Shown piece after piece: positions 16,511 to 25,247 of a stretch of 38,602 bases of DNA (positions are counted from its first letter, which is position 1; each line of letters begins with the position of its first letter). This DNA is from an uncultured Verrucomicrobiota bacterium (GTDB taxonomy: Bacteria > Verrucomicrobiota > Verrucomicrobiia > Limisphaerales > UBA1319), in assembly GCA_903845125.1 (NCBI GenBank), contig CAIMWS010000414.1:1-38602 (forward strand), written 5' to 3'. The notes beneath the pieces were generated by a model that made no database searches, had not been told where the DNA came from, and worked only from the letters and a program-made list of their open reading frames with translations. The translations under genes and the position numbers were made by a program.

Positions 16511-18885
16511 ACTGGACGCTCACCTGGAACAGCCTCTGCGTCAGCTCGCTGGCAACCTTGCTGGCGGCAGCGGGCGGCCTGGGCATGGCGCTCTGGCTCA
16601 CCGGCCTGTCCGCGCGCGCCCGCAAACCGGTCCTGGTGTTGACGGGGCTGGCGGCGCTGATGCCGGCTTTTTTCGCCACCAGCTGCTGGCTGCATTGGCT
16701 GGGGACCGCGGGCACCTGGCAGCGCTGGCTGCCCGTGAACCTCTATTCCCTGCCCGGCGCCGCCGGGATCCTCGCCCTGCTCCACTGGCCGTTCACCGCC
16801 CTGGCCTGCTGGGCGGCCTGGCAGCGCCTGGACCCCATCCTCCTGGAGGCGGAGCCCCGGCTTACGGGCTGGCTTTTGGTGAGCCGGCTGCTGTGGCCGC
16901 TGAGCCGGCCCACTCTCCTGCCGGTGATGCTGTTCACCTGGGTGTTGTGCCTGAATAATTTTGCGGTGCCGTCGATCCTGCAGGTCAAGGTGCTGCCGGC
17001 GGAACTCTGGGTCCAATTCAACACCACCTTCAATTATGCCACCGCCCTGCGGCTGGGCTGGCCGCTGGTGCTCGCGCCGGCTGCGCTGGTGCTGCTCCTG
17101 CGGCGGGCGACTTTTTCCCTGCCGCATTGGACGGGCGCGCTGCCGCCCGGTTTGTTCCGCCAGCGGCTGGGCCGCGCCGGGCAGATGGTGGCCGGCCTGG
17201 TGGGGGCGGGTCTTTTGGTCTTTTCCGTTTTCCTGCCGCTGGCCGAAGGCTTGACCCTGGGCGGCAGCGGGGGCCAGCTGGCCGCCGCCTGGGCCACCGG
17301 CCGCGCCGCGTGGCTTAATTCCCTGGTGTTCGCCGCCCTGGCGGCCTCCGCCGGCACCCTCGTGGCCGGCGCCGGCTGGCGCTGGCCGCTCGGCTGGCTG
17401 TGGTGGCTGTTGTTTCTCACCCCCGGGGTAGTGCTTGGCATGGGGTTGATCCATTTGCTGAACCGTCCCCCCTGGCTCTTCTTTTACCAAAGTTCGGCCG
17501 TGGTGGTTGGAGCCTGGACCCTGCGTTACCTGGCGCCCCTGTGGAGCGGCATCGGGCAGGCGCTCCGGACGGCCGATCCCGAGCTGGCGGACGCCGCCCG
17601 GATGGATGGCGCCTCCGCGTGGCAGGCCTGGTGGCGGGTGCAATGGCCCCAGCTCCGGCCCGTGGCAGCGAGTTTCTGGTATGTGGCCTTCCTGCTGTGC
17701 CTCTGGGATGTGGAGACGCTCATCCTGGTGGTACCGCCGGGCGGCGAGACGCTCGCGCTGCGCATTTTCAACCTCCTGCATTACGGCTACAACCAGCAGG
17801 TCAACGCCCTGTGCGTGCTGCTGTTTCTGGCCGCGCTGGCGCCGCTGGCCGCCTGGCAAATCGCCCATTGGAGCCGCGCCTGGCTGCGCGCCGCCCGGCC
17901 GGCGGCCGGCCTGGGCCTGGCCGCCCTGATCCTGGCGGTGGCGGGGGGCTGTTCCAAACCGGCCTCCGCCCTGGAAGCCCCGCTGCCCAGCCGGTTTTTC
18001 TCCAAGACCGTCGTGATCGGTTCCCGCGGCACGGCGCCCGGGCAATTCAACAAGCCGCGGTCCGTGGCGGTGGACCGGGCCGACAATCTCTACGTGGTGG
18101 ACATGACCGGGCGGGTGCAGAAGTTCGACGCCCACGGCGTGTTCCAGGCGGTGTGGGAAATGGAGCAGACCGACAAAGGCAAGCCCAAGGGGATGGCGGC
18201 CGACGCGGCAGGCAACATCCTCGTGCTGGAGCCGCACTATGCCCGGCTGAACGCTTTTGCGCCCGACGGGAGCCTGGCGTTCCGCTGGGGGCCGGGCGGC
18301 ACCAACCAGGGGGAGCTGGCCTTTCCGCGGTCGGTGGGGGTGAATTCGCGCGGGGACTTGTTCATCAGCGAATACATGCTGGTCGAGCGGGTGCAGCAGT
18401 TTGCGGCGGGGGATCGCCATTGGCTGAAGACCATTGGCCGGGCCGGCTCCGGGCCGGGGGAATTCAACCGCGCCGAGGGTTTGGGCCTGGACCGGGCGGA
18501 CCGGCTATACGTGGCGGATTCCTGCAACCACCGCATCCAGGTGTTTGGGGCGGACGGCCGGTTCGCCCGCGCGTATGGGCAGCCGGGCGCGGGGCCGGGC
18601 CAGCTGAGCTACCCGTACGACATCCGGATCGACCCGCAGGGATTCCAGTTTGTGTGCGAATTCGGGAACAGCCGCATCCAGGTGTTCGATGCCGCAGACC
18701 AGCCGGTGGAGGCCATCGGCGGCATGGGCTCGGAGCCGGGCCAATTCCATAACCCCTGGGGCCTGGCCTTCGATTCCGCCGGCAATCTCTACGTGGCCGA
18801 TTCCCAGAACCACCGGGTGCAAAAATTGATCCGCCGGCAGCCGCTGGCGGCGGGTCCGGCAAAAGTGAAACGATTCGCGTCATGA
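16507..18885 (+). CDS. FbpB/ThiP-type double ABC permease fused to six-bladed NHL propeller
   Basis: A 792-residue membrane protein with two parts. Residues 1-455 look like a binding-protein-dependent permease with two membrane domains in one chain, as in FbpB/ThiP/PotB-C fusions. The second EAA loop is clear (DAARMDGASAWQAWW, 362-376, followed by PQLRP); the first (about 113-135) is degenerate. After a short link a further helix, PAAGLGLAALILAVAGGC, ends at Cys482 in a lipobox-like setting. Residues about 495-775 form six NHL repeats (GQFNKPRSVAVD, NLYVVDMTGRVQKFD, LYVADSCNHRIQVF and others), a full propeller, presumably periplasmic. No ABC ATPase or binding protein is encoded nearby. An upstream start at 16438 would overlap BatA; ATG 16507 is preferred. 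The stop overlaps the next gene (ATGA). Confidence 0.85.
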   Translation: MNWTLTWNSLCVSSLATLLAAAGGLGMALWLTGLSARARKPVLVLTGLAALMPAFFATSCWLHWLGTAGTWQRWLPVNLYSLPGAAGILALLHWPFTALACWAAWQRLDPILLEAEPRLTGWLLVSRLLWPLSRPTLLPVMLFTWVLCLNNFAVPSILQVKVLPAELWVQFNTTFNYATALRLGWPLVLAPAALVLLLRRATFSLPHWTGALPPGLFRQRLGRAGQMVAGLVGAGLLVFSVFLPLAEGLTLGGSGGQLAAAWATGRAAWLNSLVFAALAASAGTLVAGAGWRWPLGWLWWLLFLTPGVVLGMGLIHLLNRPPWLFFYQSSAVVVGAWTLRYLAPLWSGIGQALRTADPELADAARMDGASAWQAWWRVQWPQLRPVAASFWYVAFLLCLWDVETLILVVPPGGETLALRIFNLLHYGYNQQVNALCVLLFLAALAPLAAWQIAHWSRAWLRAARPAAGLGLAALILAVAGGCSKPASALEAPLPSRFFSKTVVIGSRGTAPGQFNKPRSVAVDRADNLYVVDMTGRVQKFDAHGVFQAVWEMEQTDKGKPKGMAADAAGNILVLEPHYARLNAFAPDGSLAFRWGPGGTNQGELAFPRSVGVNSRGDLFISEYMLVERVQQFAAGDRHWLKTIGRAGSGPGEFNRAEGLGLDRADRLYVADSCNHRIQVFGADGRFARAYGQPGAGPGQLSYPYDIRIDPQGFQFVCEFGNSRIQVFDAADQPVEAIGGMGSEPGQFHNPWGLAFDSAGNLYVADSQNHRVQKLIRRQPLAAGPAKVKRFAS

Positions 18886-21773
18886 ATTTTCAACTGACCC
18901 ATCCAGTTTGGATACTGGCCCTGCCCGCCGGGCTGGCCTGGGTGATCTGGCTGGCGTGGAAAACCCATGTCCAAACCAGCCCGGTGCGGCGGTGGCTCGC
19001 CCTGGGCGTCCGAATCGTGGTGGTGAGCCTGGTGGTGCTGGCCATCGCCGGCCTGCAATGGCTGAAGCCCGAGGATGGGATGAACGTGTTTTTCCTGCTG
19101 GACCGCTCGGACAGCGTCCCTTCGGTGCAGCAGGAGTCCACCTTGAAATACCTCCGCCAGGCCGCCCAGGAGCGGCGACGCGAGGACCGCGCGGGGATCA
19201 TCGTGTTTGGGGCCGAAGCGGGCATTGAATCGGTAGCCAGCCCCATCTTCGACGCCCAGAAAAAGATCTATGCGGTCGTAGGCACGGAGCGCACGGACAT
19301 CGGCGCGGCGGTCCGCCTGGGGACGGCGGCTTTTCCCGAGCGCGGCCAGAAGCGCCTGGTGCTGCTGTCCGATGGCAACGAAAACCTGGGGGACGCCCAG
19401 GCGGCCGTGGCGGCCGCCCAATCGCTCGGCATCACGGTGGACGCGATGCCGCTCGGGGTGGCCCGGGGCCACGATGTGTCGATCCAGAAATTGAGCCTGC
19501 CCAACCAGCTGAAGAAGGGGCAGCCCTTTGAGGTGAAGATTTTCGCCAAGGCCGACGAGCCGACCACCGGCACGGTGCGCCTGCTGCGCAACGACCAGTT
19601 CCTGGGCGAGCACAAGGTGGAGCTGGCGGCCGGCAAGAACCTGTTCAGCTTTCCGCAGGCATTGACCGAGCCCGGATTCTACGCCTACGAAGTGCAGCTG
19701 GAGGTGGGCAACGACCAGACCCCGCAAAACAACAAGGCGGCCAACTTCACCTTTGTGCGGGGCGATCCCCGGGTGCTGGTGGTTTCCGCAGCCCCGGAGG
19801 CGGACGCGCCGCTGGTGGCGGCTTTGCGCTCGGCCAAGCTGGAGGTCAAGGCCGGCGGATTGGAGGCCTTTCCCGCGGGGCTCTCCGAAATCCAAAGTTA
19901 CGACGCCATTTTCCTCAGCAACATCGCGGCCGGGGACCTGGGGCGGGATGCCATGCGGCTGCTGGAAAGCGCAGTGCGCGATTTTGGGGCCGGGCTGGTG
20001 TGCATCGGGGGAGACCAGACCTACGCCGCCGGCGGATACCGGGGCACGCCGCTGGAAGCCGTGTTGCCGGTGAGCATGGAGCTGGACAGCAAAAAGGTGA
20101 TGCCGAGCGGGGCGCTGGTGATCGCGGTGCACGCCACCGAGTTCCCCAATGGCAACCAGTGGGCGCGCGATATCGCCTTCGCCGCCCTGGATTCGCTGGG
20201 GCCGCAGGACGAGATGGGGATCACCCTGTGGGATGGCACGGACCGCTGGCTCTTCCCGCTCGAAAAGGTGGGGGACAAAAAGAAGATGGGCACGGCCATC
20301 ACGGGCATGCGCCCGGGGGATATGCCCAATTTCCAGCCGATCATGCAGCTGGCCCACACGGCCTTGAGACAATCCACCGCCAATCTCAAGCACCTGGTGG
20401 TCTTCAGCGATGGGGATCCCGGGGCGCCTTCCCAGGAGCTGATGAACAGCTTCATCAACGACAAAATCACGGTCAGCAGCGTGATGATCGGCGGCCATGT
20501 CAATCCGCAGACCATGATCCAAATTGCCACCCTGGGGCGCGGGCAGTATTACGAGGTCAACGCTCCCGACCGCCTGCCGCAGATATTCCTCAAGGAGGCG
20601 GCGGTGATCCTGAAATCGGCGATTTTCGAGCAGCCGTTCAAGCCGCAAATCAGCTTCGTATCGGAGCCGATCAAAGGCCTGGATCCCGCCGCGTATCCGG
20701 TACTGCTGGGCTACGTGGCCACCTCGCCCAAGGCCCGGGCGGAGACCCCCATGGTGTCCGACAAAGGCGACCCGATCCTGGCCCATTGGCAATACGGGCT
20801 GGGGCGGGCGGTGGCGTTCACCTCGGACGCCAAAGCCAAGTGGGGCGCCAACTGGATCCAATGGGATAAATACCGGCAGTTCTGGCTGCAGATCGCCCAG
20901 TGGAGCATGCGGCGGATCGAGAACGCGGAGTACACCACGGAGGTCAGCATGGAGCAGGGCCTCGGGCAGCTGAGCGTGGAGGCCCTGGACGCGGAGGGCA
21001 ACTACCGGAACTTCCTGAATTTCGAGGCGGCCGTGGTGAGCCCCAAGGGGGAGCCCAAAACCGTGCGGCTGGAGCAGACCGGGCCGGGCCGTTACGAGGC
21101 CCGGTTCCCCACGCGCGAAATCGGCGCCTATATGATCCACCTGCAGCAGAAGGAGGGGGGCGTGGTCCGGTCCTCCCAGGTGCTGGGCGCCAGCATCAAC
21201 TATTCCCCGGAATACGAGGCCACGGAACCCAATGTGAATCTGCTGCGACGGCTCGCGGAGGCGTCCGGCGGAAAATTCATCAAGCCTGGCGACACCACGG
21301 TGAACCCGTTCCTGCATGACCGCCGGAAAACCTTCCAGCCCGTCGATCTTTGGGAATGGCTGCTGAAATTCGCCATCCTGCTATTCCCCCTGGATGTCGC
21401 CCTGCGGCGGGTTTACCTCGACCGCGCCGAGTGGGCCAAGGCCACCCGGACGCTCCAACGCTGGCTGCTGTTCTGGCGCCCCGCGCCCAAGCGCCAGGAG
21501 TCGGACGAATCCCTGGCGGCCTTGCTGGCCCGCCGCGACCGGGTGCGCACCGATACCACCGGCCCCGCCGCCCAGCCCCGGCCCGAGCTGTTCCGCCCGC
21601 AAAAGCCGGCGGAGGCACCCGCCGGCGCGGCCGGCCCCACGGTGGTTTTGCCGGTCCAATCCCCGGCCGGCCCCCCGGCCGCGGACGCGAAGCCGGGCCC
21701 GCAGCCAGCCACCGATTCCACCGCTGGGCGCCTGCTGGCCGCCAAGCGCCGCGCCCAGAAGTGGAAGGAGTGA
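18882..21773 (+). CDS. VWA / glutamine-amidotransferase-like membrane protein
   Basis: A 963-residue membrane protein, last of the operon. Helices at about 9-25 and 40-58 are followed by a VWA domain with MIDAS motif DRSDS (74-78). A beta-sandwich region (about 205-290) leads to a class-I amidotransferase-like fold (PF07090 type) with GGDQTYAAGGYRGTPLEAVL. A second VWA-like part follows, where the usual MIDAS is replaced by LVIAVHATEFPNG, as is usual in this family. A helix near 823-842 precedes a long Pro/Ala/Arg-rich tail, probably cytoplasmic. Proteins of this type co-occur with MoxR, DUF58 and BatA in PVC bacteria. No catalytic Cys typical of true amidotransferases is apparent. It is convergent with the next gene, with one base between the stops. 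Confidence 0.88.
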   Translation: MNFQLTHPVWILALPAGLAWVIWLAWKTHVQTSPVRRWLALGVRIVVVSLVVLAIAGLQWLKPEDGMNVFFLLDRSDSVPSVQQESTLKYLRQAAQERRREDRAGIIVFGAEAGIESVASPIFDAQKKIYAVVGTERTDIGAAVRLGTAAFPERGQKRLVLLSDGNENLGDAQAAVAAAQSLGITVDAMPLGVARGHDVSIQKLSLPNQLKKGQPFEVKIFAKADEPTTGTVRLLRNDQFLGEHKVELAAGKNLFSFPQALTEPGFYAYEVQLEVGNDQTPQNNKAANFTFVRGDPRVLVVSAAPEADAPLVAALRSAKLEVKAGGLEAFPAGLSEIQSYDAIFLSNIAAGDLGRDAMRLLESAVRDFGAGLVCIGGDQTYAAGGYRGTPLEAVLPVSMELDSKKVMPSGALVIAVHATEFPNGNQWARDIAFAALDSLGPQDEMGITLWDGTDRWLFPLEKVGDKKKMGTAITGMRPGDMPNFQPIMQLAHTALRQSTANLKHLVVFSDGDPGAPSQELMNSFINDKITVSSVMIGGHVNPQTMIQIATLGRGQYYEVNAPDRLPQIFLKEAAVILKSAIFEQPFKPQISFVSEPIKGLDPAAYPVLLGYVATSPKARAETPMVSDKGDPILAHWQYGLGRAVAFTSDAKAKWGANWIQWDKYRQFWLQIAQWSMRRIENAEYTTEVSMEQGLGQLSVEALDAEGNYRNFLNFEAAVVSPKGEPKTVRLEQTGPGRYEARFPTREIGAYMIHLQQKEGGVVRSSQVLGASINYSPEYEATEPNVNLLRRLAEASGGKFIKPGDTTVNPFLHDRRKTFQPVDLWEWLLKFAILLFPLDVALRRVYLDRAEWAKATRTLQRWLLFWRPAPKRQESDESLAALLARRDRVRTDTTGPAAQPRPELFRPQKPAEAPAGAAGPTVVLPVQSPAGPPAADAKPGPQPATDSTAGRLLAAKRRAQKWKE

Positions 21774-21774
21774 T

Positions 21775-23148
21775 TTAAACCTTGTAATTGCCCGGGGCGG
21801 GGACGTCCGGGAACGGCAGGGGGCCGAATTCGTATTTATCGGGGCCGAGGCGTTTTTCCGAATCGAGGAGCGTGTCCCATTTCACGAGCTGGCCGCTGTA
21901 GGCGGCGTCGCGGCCCATGATGCCCGCCAGGGTGCTTTCCGCGATGTTGCGGGCCTCATTGAGGGGCGTGCCGGCGCGGATGCTCCGGATGAGGTTGGCG
22001 TGCTCCAGGCGGTAGGCGTTGCCATCGCCGCCCGGGAATTTCCAGCCGCCGCCGTTCTTGAGGCCGATGTAATTATGGCAGTTGCTCGTGCCGAGGGAAC
22101 CGACGACGGACTCCTCCACGCGGTCCTGGCAATGCTCCATCTGGCGGCACTGGCTGAACATCCGGACGCCGTTGGGATACTCGAATTCCACGGCGAAATG
22201 ATCGTAAATGTGCCCGTAATTCCGGTTGGGGCGGGCCTGGCGGCCGCCCATGGCGTAGGCGCTGATGGGATGGGCGTTGAACACCCAGTTCATGATGTCC
22301 AGGTTGTGGACGTGCTGCTCCACGATGTGGTCGCCGCCCAGCCAGGTGAAATAGTTCCAGTTCCGGCACTGCCATTCCATATCGGACCAGCCCGGCTGGG
22401 GCTCGATCACCCAGATGACGCCGCCATTCCAATAGCACCGACCATAGATCAACTCCCCGAGGGCACCGTCGTGGATGCGCTTGATTGTCTCGGGGTAGCT
22501 CAGGGCGTGGCGGCGCTGGGTGCCGGCGGCGATGCCCAGCTTTTTTTCCTTGGCCAATTCGCCGGCTTTGATGACCAGCCGTACGCCGGGGGCGTCCACC
22601 GCAGCTGGTTTTTCCATGAACACGTGCTTCCCGGCCTCGATGGCGGCATACAGATGCTGGGGCCGGAAATGGGGCGGGGTGGCGAGGATCACGTAATTGA
22701 TCTCGGGGATGGCCAGGAGTTTTTTATAGGCGTCGAAACCGGAGAAGCACTGGTCATCGGGGATCTCCATGTCCAGTTTCTTCAACTGGGCGCGGCAGCG
22801 GCCGAGCCGGTCCGGGAACAAATCCGCCAGGGCTGCGATCCGCAGGTTTTTTTGTTCCAGGCGGGCGCCCTGAGCCACATCCTCCGTGTGGTAGCCGGCG
22901 CGGGGGTAGATGACCTTGGTGGCCGCGCCCAGCGCGTCGAGCGCGGCACCGGTGCCGCGACCGCCGCAGCCGATCACGCCGATCCGGATGGGATCATCGG
23001 CGGCGGCGTGGCTGGTGATCACAAAGGGGGCCTCCGCCGCCACCGCCGCGCCGGCGGCCAGGAGAGAGGAATGCTTGAGGAAATGGCGCCGCGAAAGATT
23101 CTGCTCCGCGCCCGCGATTGGCAAACGTTTGGTAGTCATAAATTTCAT
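21775..23148 (-). CDS. exported Gfo/Idh/MocA-family oxidoreductase
   Basis: A 457-residue NAD(P)-dependent oxidoreductase-like protein. A twin-arginine signal (LSRRHFLKHSSLLAAGAA, 19-36) means export, a frequent feature of these proteins in PVC bacteria. The Rossmann fold follows with IRIGVIGCGGRGTGAALDALG (nucleotide loop), ILATPPHF and the family's EKP motif in KHVFMEKPAAVDAPG. The C-terminal domain contains HNLDIMNWVFNAHP. Substrates in this family are sugars or sugar derivatives; the specific one is unknown, and an exported enzyme would carry its bound cofactor. ATG 23148 and ATG 23139 are both plausible. The next gene upstream ends 108 bases away. Confidence 0.88.
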   Translation of the reverse strand: MKFMTTKRLPIAGAEQNLSRRHFLKHSSLLAAGAAVAAEAPFVITSHAAADDPIRIGVIGCGGRGTGAALDALGAATKVIYPRAGYHTEDVAQGARLEQKNLRIAALADLFPDRLGRCRAQLKKLDMEIPDDQCFSGFDAYKKLLAIPEINYVILATPPHFRPQHLYAAIEAGKHVFMEKPAAVDAPGVRLVIKAGELAKEKKLGIAAGTQRRHALSYPETIKRIHDGALGELIYGRCYWNGGVIWVIEPQPGWSDMEWQCRNWNYFTWLGGDHIVEQHVHNLDIMNWVFNAHPISAYAMGGRQARPNRNYGHIYDHFAVEFEYPNGVRMFSQCRQMEHCQDRVEESVVGSLGTSNCHNYIGLKNGGGWKFPGGDGNAYRLEHANLIRSIRAGTPLNEARNIAESTLAGIMGRDAAYSGQLVKWDTLLDSEKRLGPDKYEFGPLPFPDVPAPGNYKV

Positions 23149-23256
23149 GTTTAACTGGATTATGGAGGAAATATTCATGAACCCCGGCCAAAAGGCGAGC
23201 AGATTTGAGCGGGCATTGGCAGGCCGCGGCACCCGGTGGCGGAACCGGGGCCTACT

Positions 23257-23928
23257 TCAGAATCCGGAACGCTTTGCTTTTTGGACGCGGCCTTCAAAAT
23301 AGAGGGCATTTTTCCCGGACCAAATCCCGCTGGCACCGTGGAAGGCTTCAGCATCGCCCATGAGGGGCGTAGTCATTCTGCCTCCAAAAATCGAATCGAC
23401 GATGACTTGTGTTTCCGGGGACCAATCCTGGGGACGGTCATAGGAGGCCCCGTTGAGAAACCAGTTCCACTCGTAACTGGTTTTCTCGGTTTGAAAGAGG
23501 GTCCGGTCCGCGGGGCATTTGAAAACCTGCGGTCCCTGGGGACCGAGGTGCAGGGTGGCCATGATGGTCGGGAGGTTGGTGTTGGCGCTGGGAATCATGG
23601 CGCAGGTGGGCAAGCGATGATGGTTGTCCTGGATGTAAAGTTCCAACGCCAAGCCAATTTGATGCAAATTGTTCAGACAGGCGGTAGCTTGCGCGCTCTT
23701 TTTGGCCCGCCCGAGCGCTGGCAAAAGCAAGCCTGCCAACAAACTGATGACCGAGATCACGGTCAGTAATTCGATCAGGGTAAACCCGGCGATGCGGTGG
23801 AAGGGCGCGCTGCGCTTTGATCCAGAAAGGATGACCGGAGGTGGCCTGAGGGTTGAAGCCGCGGGGAAGCCGCATTTTATCCCATTACCAGGGCCAGGGA
23901 ATAAGCAAGGAGGGAGTGAATTTTGCAT
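23257..23928 (-). CDS. prepilin-type N-terminal cleavage/methylation protein
   Basis: A 223-residue type IV pilin-like or pseudopilin protein. The processing site is HRIAG / [18 protein letters not shown], cleaved after Gly48, with the conserved Glu at position 5 of the mature protein (E53). The hydrophobic helix (49-70) is followed by [20 protein letters not shown], typical of the PVC pseudopilin family, and a small globular domain. The leader of 48 residues is long. Such proteins are numerous in Verrucomicrobia and Planctomycetes and most have no assigned role. It starts seven bases after the 177-residue protein gene ends, forming a two-gene unit. Confidence 0.85.
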   Translation of the reverse strand: MQNSLPPCLFPGPGNGIKCGFPAASTLRPPPVILSGSKRSAPFHRIAGFTLIELLTVISVISLLAGLLLPALGRAKKSAQATACLNNLHQIGLALELYIQDNHHRLPTCAMIPSANTNLPTIMATLHLGPQGPQVFKCPADRTLFQTEKTSYEWNWFLNGASYDRPQDWSPETQVIVDSIFGGRMTTPLMGDAEAFHGASGIWSGKNALYFEGRVQKAKRSGF

Positions 23929-23935
23929 AGTGAGT

Positions 23936-24469
23936 TTAGGGACGTTGAACCGAGGAAATGGTCAGGAGCAATTCGGAAATGACCACCGCAACTTGCGCCC
24001 GGTATTGCACGTTTTGGTTCAGGTAAAACCCGGTCGCTTGCCGCAATTGGGCGCTGCCTTGAGGGGAACTAAAATAGGCGCCCAAAGCTTGTTTTTCCTC
24101 CGAAGTCATGGTTTGCCGATACTCGGCAATCCATTGGGCCATATCCTGAATGCCGGTTCGTTGTTCCCCGTGTTTGGCATGGCTGACAATTAATTGGAGC
24201 CCTTGAATATGGCCTGGATTGAGGAAATCCAAAAATGCCCGCTGGCGGTTTTGAGGCTCCTTCAAGGTCCCGTAGCGAGCTTCGAGAAATTGCACCGCTG
24301 GATGGGGGCGATGGCGGACGGCCAGCGCCGCGCGGACGTCCAAGGCGATTTCAGCTGGTGTATAACGGTGGAAATGATGAATCCACCAGGCAACCGCCCC
24401 GGCGATCAAAAGGAGCAGGATGGCGCCGGACCCGATCAATACCTTGGTTCTTCGTATCATCGGCGCCAA
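23936..24469 (-). CDS. membrane-anchored protein of unknown function
   Basis: A 177-residue protein I do not recognise. One hydrophobic helix (about 9-29, [21 protein letters not shown]) follows a basic N-terminus (MIRRTK), so the rest, alpha-helical and polar, should lie outside the cytoplasm. The C-terminal part ([22 protein letters not shown]) is reminiscent of DUF2059-like or similar helical domains, but this is not strong enough to name. It is directly upstream of the pseudopilin gene and probably cotranscribed; the product could be a partner in its assembly. Confidence 0.65.
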   Translation of the reverse strand: MAPMIRRTKVLIGSGAILLLLIAGAVAWWIHHFHRYTPAEIALDVRAALAVRHRPHPAVQFLEARYGTLKEPQNRQRAFLDFLNPGHIQGLQLIVSHAKHGEQRTGIQDMAQWIAEYRQTMTSEEKQALGAYFSSPQGSAQLRQATGFYLNQNVQYRAQVAVVISELLLTISSVQRP

Positions 24470-24545
24470 CTCTAGCAGGATGCGGCGGCGGGTGTAATGT
24501 GCTGGAAGTCATAGTTGGCCATGAAGCAGGCCGGGACTTAAGTCA

Positions 24546-25247
24546 TCATCCCTCCAAAATGCCCAGATCACGGGCTTTCAAGGCGGCTTGGGTCCGATCG
24601 AGCACACCGAGTTTGCCCAGGATGTTGGTCATGTGGTTTTTGACGGTGCCTTCCGCCACATTCAGGGCCAGGGCAATTTCCTTGTTACTTTTGCCTTGGG
24701 CCAATTCATTCAGCACTTCACATTCGCGCTGGGAGAGGGGTTCAAGGGGAGCGGGCGCGATACGCGCCGGTTTGGATAAGCGGCTGAACTCAGCCACGAC
24801 TTTCGCGGCTATGGAAGGCTGGAGAAACGATTGATCGCGGGCGACGCCCTGGATCGCTTCGACCAACTTATCGGCGGGGGTATCTTTCAGCAAATAGCCG
24901 GCCGCCCCGGCGCGCAGGGAATCGAAGACCTCTTCGTCATCGTCAAAGGTGGTCAGGGCAATCACCTGGCACTCCGGATAGGAGGCGCGAATGCGCCGGG
25001 TTGCTTCGACGCCATTCAGCACCGGCATATGCAGGTCCATCAGCACCACCTGGGGGCGCAGGGTGGCAGCCAATCGCACGGCCGCTTCGCCATGGGCGGC
25101 CTCGCCGACAATTTCCAGGCCGTCTTTGAGCGACAGCAAGGTGCGTAATCCTTCCCGGAATAAGGCTTGATCATCCACAATCAAGACGCGGATCTTTTCC
25201 CCTTGGCCAGGGCCTGAGGGAGGATGGGTGTCACCTCCTGCTTTCAT
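24546..25247 (-). CDS. NarL/FixJ-family response regulator
   Basis: A 233-residue DNA-binding response regulator. The receiver domain (19-136) has Asp25-Asp26, phospho-acceptor Asp71 in VLMDLHMP, Thr100 and Lys121. The C-terminal LuxR-type helix-turn-helix (about 165-230) has LSQRECEVLNELAQGKSNKEIA and VKNHMTNILGKLGV. Its start overlaps the stop of the histidine kinase gene by four bases (ATGA), so it is the cognate partner. Targets are unknown; the pseudopilin unit lies just downstream on the same strand. Confidence 0.95.
   Translation of the reverse strand: MKAGGDTHPPSGPGQGEKIRVLIVDDQALFREGLRTLLSLKDGLEIVGEAAHGEAAVRLAATLRPQVVLMDLHMPVLNGVEATRRIRASYPECQVIALTTFDDDEEVFDSLRAGAAGYLLKDTPADKLVEAIQGVARDQSFLQPSIAAKVVAEFSRLSKPARIAPAPLEPLSQRECEVLNELAQGKSNKEIALALNVAEGTVKNHMTNILGKLGVLDRTQAALKARDLGILEG

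Noticed and set aside
14420-18420. 694- and 657-codon minus-strand frames opposite BatA and the permease-NHL gene
   Set aside because: Low-complexity composition and no domains; the plus strand encodes recognisable families.
18789-21317. 842-codon minus-strand frame opposite the VWA protein
   Set aside because: Shadow of a GC-rich gene, with His/Arg/Gln-rich, non-globular sequence.
21394-23154. 586-codon plus-strand frame opposite the Gfo/Idh/MocA gene
   Set aside because: The minus-strand product has a Tat signal and clear family motifs; the plus frame does not.
23232-23249. CCCGGT-N6-ACCGGG hairpin downstream of the pseudopilin gene
   Set aside because: A stem is possible but no T-run follows, so a terminator call is not supported.
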